Part shown: positions 60,578 to 64,000 of the stretch, piece after piece
Layout of the letters: each line of letters begins with the position of its first letter
Numbering within the stretch: position 1 is the stretch's first letter
Origin: Marinobacter sp. SS5-14b
GTDB lineage: Bacteria; Pseudomonadota; Gammaproteobacteria; Pseudomonadales; Oleiphilaceae
Direction of reading: 5' to 3'
NCBI RefSeq assembly: GCF_030541005.1
Contig: NZ_JASSVM010000001.1
Span: 248,001-312,000 of the forward strand
DNA length: 64,000 bases
Translations under genes and position numbers: made by a program
The notes under the pieces: model-generated
What the model saw: the letters and a program-made list of their open reading frames with translations, nothing else
Told to the model about the DNA's origin: nothing
Databases searched by the model: none

Positions 60578-62761
60578 ATGATCAACACACTTGTCGAGCT
60601 GGCAGACCAGCAAAAAATTCAGGACATGATCGCCAATCATGCGCCCTTTAGTGACATTCTCGCAGCCGTCACTGGCATGGTGGCCCGGCAAATGCCGGAC
60701 GCACTGGTCACTTTCATGCTCTATGATCCGGCGGACGACACGATCAGTTTGGTGGCCGGAGAGGGCTTGTCAGAGGCCTATAAACTGGCCATGCAGCGGC
60801 GAAAAATAGGCCCCGAAGTGGCCACCTGCGGTGCCGCAGCCTTTTTCCGCAAGATCATCATTACCAGAAGCATTGCAGACGACGTAAACTGGGCGCCCTA
60901 CCGGGACTATTCGTTTGCGGAAGGCCTGGCATCCTGCTGGTCTATTCCGGTGCTCACCACCGATGATGAACTGCTTGGAACCTTTGCGACCTACCATCGC
61001 TATCCCTATACGCCGGAGGAGAGCCAGTTGGTGCTCTCACAACGGGCCGCGGGCCTTCTGGCTCTGGCGTTGGCAAGACAGCGTGATCACCACGCACTGC
61101 GAGTTAACCAGCAACGATACCAGTCACTGTTCACGCACCATCCGGATGCGGTGTATGAGCTTGACCTCGAGGGTCGCTTCATTGCGGCCAATCCAAGCGT
61201 TGAAAAAATAACCGGGTTCTCCGAGCAGAGTATCCTGGGCTTGCATTACTCTCGCTTTGTCAGCCCTGAAGACCTGGAAATGACCCACCAGGCGTTCCGC
61301 AAGGCTCGCAAGGGCCTGCCGCACACTTACGAAGTGGGCGCTTATCATGCCAGCGGCGAACAGTACCGGATGGAAGTAACCAACCTGCCCATCGTGGTTG
61401 ATGATGAAATTGTGGGGGTATACGGCATCGCGAGGGACGTAACCCGCCAGAAAGAAAACGAGCAAAAACTGCGCTTTCAGCGCACCCACGATCTTCTTAC
61501 GGGGCTTGCCAACCGCTCCGGCTTTGAGGCCCGGTTGGCAGAGGATTACCCGCTGTCCAAACGGCGCGTTGCTGTTTTGCTTGTTAACCTGGACGGCTTC
61601 ACCTCTATCAACGATGGTTTGGGGCATGCAGTCGGTGATCAGCTGCTTCAGGCGGTCGCAAACAGGTTATCTGACTGGCTTCAACCCGGCGATTTCCTTG
61701 CCCGCTTCGCAGGCGACGAGTTCGGCGTGCTATTGAGCGGTCAGGTTACGGAAGAGCAGGTGCTTCAGGCCGCGGAAGGCTTGCTTGGCGTGTTATCCCG
61801 CCCGTTCGAGATAGGTGAATACGTCCTGCACATCAGTGCCAGCATTGGCATAGCCTTTGGTAGCGGAACCGCCCAGAGCAGCAGTGAGCTGATTCAGCAT
61901 GCCCACATCGCCGTGCGCGAAGCCAAAGCTCAGGGCCGAAACACCTGGGAGTGGTATGCCAGCGATGCCAGCACCTCCGTGCGTGAACACATCGCGCTTC
62001 GCCGGGAACTGCTCGAAGCCGTCGAGCACGACCAACTGGTTCTCCATTACCAACCTGTTGTCGACGCCTGCACCGGAGAGCTGAAAGCAATGGAAGCCCT
62101 GGTGCGATGGCAACACCCGGTGCGGGGCCTGGTGCCACCGGGGGTGTTCATTCCGCTGGCCGAACAAACCGGGCAGATCATTGATATCGACCGTTGGGTG
62201 CTCCGGCAGGCCTGCAAAGACCTGCCAGCCATAAACGCAGGCCGCACCGAGCCGCTGACCGTGGCCGTGAATATCTCTCCCGTGCATTTCCGCCGAACCG
62301 GATTCTTTGAGGAAATTCGCCAGGCACTCGAGGAAAGTGGGGTCACTCCATGCCTGCTGGAACTGGAGGTGACTGAAGGCCTGTTGATGTCTGGTACTGA
62401 AAAAGCGATCGACTTACTGCAAAACCTGCGCAACCTCGGTGTGAAAGTTGCTATTGATGATTTTGGTACAGGATTCTCCAGCCTCAGTTACCTGCGCCAG
62501 TTACCCATCACCAAAGTGAAAATAGATCGCAGTTTTATCAACCAAATCGATACCAATCGCGACAACGCGGCGATTGTTCAGGGCGTTATTACCATGGCGC
62601 ATCACCTTGGCCTGCAAGTTGTGGCAGAGGGTGTAGAAAACCAGGCCCAGCAGAGCGATCTGATTCAACGCAGCTGTGAATTGCTGCAGGGCTTCTACTT
62701 CTCCAGGCCAGTGCCTTTGGCTGAGTTCATTCGCTTGCCTCAGCGACTACCGGAAAACTAA
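60578..62761 (+). CDS. GAF-PAS-GGDEF-EAL protein, probable c-di-GMP phosphodiesterase
   Basis: 727 residues without membrane helices. GAF domain about 15-170, PAS about 178-295, GGDEF about 300-455, EAL about 470-720. The EAL domain has EALVRW (506-511), [28 protein letters not shown] and VVAEGVENQ, so it should be active. The GGDEF domain has AGDEF at 378-382 and Asn337 where the first metal-binding Asp of active diguanylate cyclases lies (NLD instead of DLD). It probably binds GTP without making c-di-GMP. The GAF and PAS domains suggest control by a small ligand or redox state. Confidence 0.92.
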   Translation: MINTLVELADQQKIQDMIANHAPFSDILAAVTGMVARQMPDALVTFMLYDPADDTISLVAGEGLSEAYKLAMQRRKIGPEVATCGAAAFFRKIIITRSIADDVNWAPYRDYSFAEGLASCWSIPVLTTDDELLGTFATYHRYPYTPEESQLVLSQRAAGLLALALARQRDHHALRVNQQRYQSLFTHHPDAVYELDLEGRFIAANPSVEKITGFSEQSILGLHYSRFVSPEDLEMTHQAFRKARKGLPHTYEVGAYHASGEQYRMEVTNLPIVVDDEIVGVYGIARDVTRQKENEQKLRFQRTHDLLTGLANRSGFEARLAEDYPLSKRRVAVLLVNLDGFTSINDGLGHAVGDQLLQAVANRLSDWLQPGDFLARFAGDEFGVLLSGQVTEEQVLQAAEGLLGVLSRPFEIGEYVLHISASIGIAFGSGTAQSSSELIQHAHIAVREAKAQGRNTWEWYASDASTSVREHIALRRELLEAVEHDQLVLHYQPVVDACTGELKAMEALVRWQHPVRGLVPPGVFIPLAEQTGQIIDIDRWVLRQACKDLPAINAGRTEPLTVAVNISPVHFRRTGFFEEIRQALEESGVTPCLLELEVTEGLLMSGTEKAIDLLQNLRNLGVKVAIDDFGTGFSSLSYLRQLPITKVKIDRSFINQIDTNRDNAAIVQGVITMAHHLGLQVVAEGVENQAQQSDLIQRSCELLQGFYFSRPVPLAEFIRLPQRLPEN

Positions 62762-62791
62762 GTGCCTCCAGAGTGGTCTGGGTTTCCCGTT

Positions 62792-64000
62792 GTGCGCTCA
62801 CTCCGCGCTCTTTCGTGGGTTCGATGGACCAGTCTGGCCATTCTGTTGGCATCCTCCGTGTTGTCGCAGTCGGCCTTGGCCTTCAGTTGGTCGCTGGCGC
62901 TGCAGCAGGGCCGGATTGGCCTGGCGCTCCCGGATATCCAGTCCGGGGACTGGCAAGTCACTGGCATTCGGGCTGACCTGGTGAACGCCGTGGAGGCGGA
63001 TAACCGAAATATTACCGTTCACTTCAAAACCGGCTCCGTGTTGCAGGCTGAAAGCCTGGTTCATAACGCGAATGGCGAGCCCACTCAGCTTGCGCAAGTG
63101 CAAGTGGAATTGTCCGCTGTCACTCTGGTGATAAACCTCGGTGGCACCGGTTCCTTGGCAGATCGGAGCACGGTAACCGGGAATGTCATCATCGACGTTG
63201 GCGAAGTTCGACATCCGTACCTGAAACCCCAGAGCTGGCGTTTTGAGGGGAAAGTAGCTGGCGCTTTTACCGATCTGACCATTGAGGGTCGGGCGCAATC
63301 CGCCTCCGGGCTCGCAGCCGATGTCGTCATACATAATGTCCTCGGGAACTTCCTCGCGGCCCGGGTTGCCACGGAGGTTATTGGCGGGGCAGGAGGCAAG
63401 GCTTTGGCAAGCACGCTGGCCGATTGGCCTGAGTTACTGGAGCTGACCGCAGGGCGGGTAAAAGCTGAAGCATCATTGCGCATCGAGCCGGACGAACCGC
63501 TAGTGCTGGATGCCAGTTTTAATGCGGACGGCGTTGATGGCCTGATGGATCGAACGGCCCTGACCGGACTCAATGGGCGGCTGCTGGTTAACCTGGAAGA
63601 TGACACTCTGACCGCTCATTTTCGTGACCTGGCAGTTGCCCAGATCAATTCCGGCATCGGAATTGGCCCCATTCGTTTTCTTGCGGATTACCGTGCTCCC
63701 CGGGGCAATGTATTCGGCGGAATTCTCAGCGTCCAACAGGCAAACGCAGATTTTCTTGATGGCCGTTTACGTGTAGCACCTGGAGCCATAGACCTGGGCG
63801 CAGAACCCTGGACATTGCCTGTTGATGTCTACGAAGTTTCCCTTGAGCGATTACTGCAGGTATACCCGGCCGAGGGCTTCTCAGGAACGGGTGAACTCAC
63901 CGGCCTCGTTCCCATCCAGGTCAGCAGTGCCGGTATAGAGGTTCATCAGGGGACGATCTCGGCCATTGCTCCCGGAGGTTTGTTGCGGTTGCCGGCGGAA
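62792..64000 (+). CDS. YdbH/AsmA-like envelope protein (N-terminal part, runs off the window)
   Basis: 403 codons open to the window end. GTG at 62792 gives a basic N-terminus with a signal-anchor (about 13-31, then SALA). GTG at 62762, directly after the previous stop, would add ten residues and has GGAA nearby, so the start is uncertain. The protein is rich in beta strands with the long repeating hydrophilic/hydrophobic pattern of bridge-like lipid transfer proteins. The C-terminal visible part (GELTGLVPIQVSSAGIEVHQGTISAIAPGGLLRL) matches the YdbH/DUF signature. It likely spans the periplasm and moves phospholipids to the outer membrane. The 3' end is cut by the window. Confidence 0.7.
   Translation, partial: MRSLRALSWVRWTSLAILLASSVLSQSALAFSWSLALQQGRIGLALPDIQSGDWQVTGIRADLVNAVEADNRNITVHFKTGSVLQAESLVHNANGEPTQLAQVQVELSAVTLVINLGGTGSLADRSTVTGNVIIDVGEVRHPYLKPQSWRFEGKVAGAFTDLTIEGRAQSASGLAADVVIHNVLGNFLAARVATEVIGGAGGKALASTLADWPELLELTAGRVKAEASLRIEPDEPLVLDASFNADGVDGLMDRTALTGLNGRLLVNLEDDTLTAHFRDLAVAQINSGIGIGPIRFLADYRAPRGNVFGGILSVQQANADFLDGRLRVAPGAIDLGAEPWTLPVDVYEVSLERLLQVYPAEGFSGTGELTGLVPIQVSSAGIEVHQGTISAIAPGGLLRLPAE

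Overview
The window is a gene-dense chromosomal stretch of a gammaproteobacterium. Gene content and order look most like Marinobacter or a close relative: a Pseudomonas-type chemotaxis and flagellar block followed by the ccm cluster, a 180-kDa NAD-glutamate dehydrogenase, a PsrA-type regulator and a complete Na+-translocating NADH:quinone reductase operon. The taxon is inferred from synteny and protein similarity only. I saw no tRNA, rRNA, insertion sequence, CRISPR array or prophage, and no gene-free stretch over about 210 bases.

Region 1 (1-8702) is the distal end of a chemotaxis/motility operon: cheY (partial), cheZ, cheA, cheB, a second stator pair motC-motD, then a ParA-like/ParP-like polar localisation pair, cheW and a DUF2802 gene. 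A very good sigma-28 (FliA) promoter sits just before the ParA-like gene, so the last four genes probably form a late flagellar unit. Region 2 (8731-12110) is the oddest part. Two overlapping genes encode a GspE/PilB-type secretion ATPase with a protein-isoaspartate-methyltransferase-like domain fused to its N-terminus, and a MoxR-type AAA+ ATPase without its usual partners. Region 3 (12096-13789, minus strand) holds fhlB and fliK.

Region 4 (13943-21178) is a complete cytochrome c maturation operon, ccmABCDEFGHI. It converges on region 5 (21207-28159, minus strand), an aerotolerance-type operon moxR - DUF58 - DUF4381 - batA - batB/TPR - batD. Region 6 (28325-36036) has the large glutamate dehydrogenase, a 57-codon ORF with a near-perfect ribosome binding site behind a palindrome, and two related rRNA guanine-N2 methyltransferase genes, rsmC and rlmG. 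Convergent ribE follows.

Region 7 (36797-41766) contains an unrecognised membrane protein, psrA with two operator-like repeats, a signal-less L,D-transpeptidase, a MscS channel, methylthioinosine phosphorylase and a CsiV-like protein. Region 8 (41787-46972) is mfd divergent from a long-form gap. Region 9 (47212-55882) is nqrABCDEF-apbE-nqrM followed by sthA. These genes link NADH oxidation to Na+ export, load the covalent FMN cofactors, and balance NADH with NADPH.

Region 10 (55911-60418, minus strand) is housekeeping metabolism: a glycerophosphodiesterase, DAHP synthase, a TerB-like protein, transaldolase and dusA. The window ends with a GAF-PAS-GGDEF-EAL c-di-GMP protein and the start of a YdbH/AsmA-like envelope lipid-transport gene that runs off the end.
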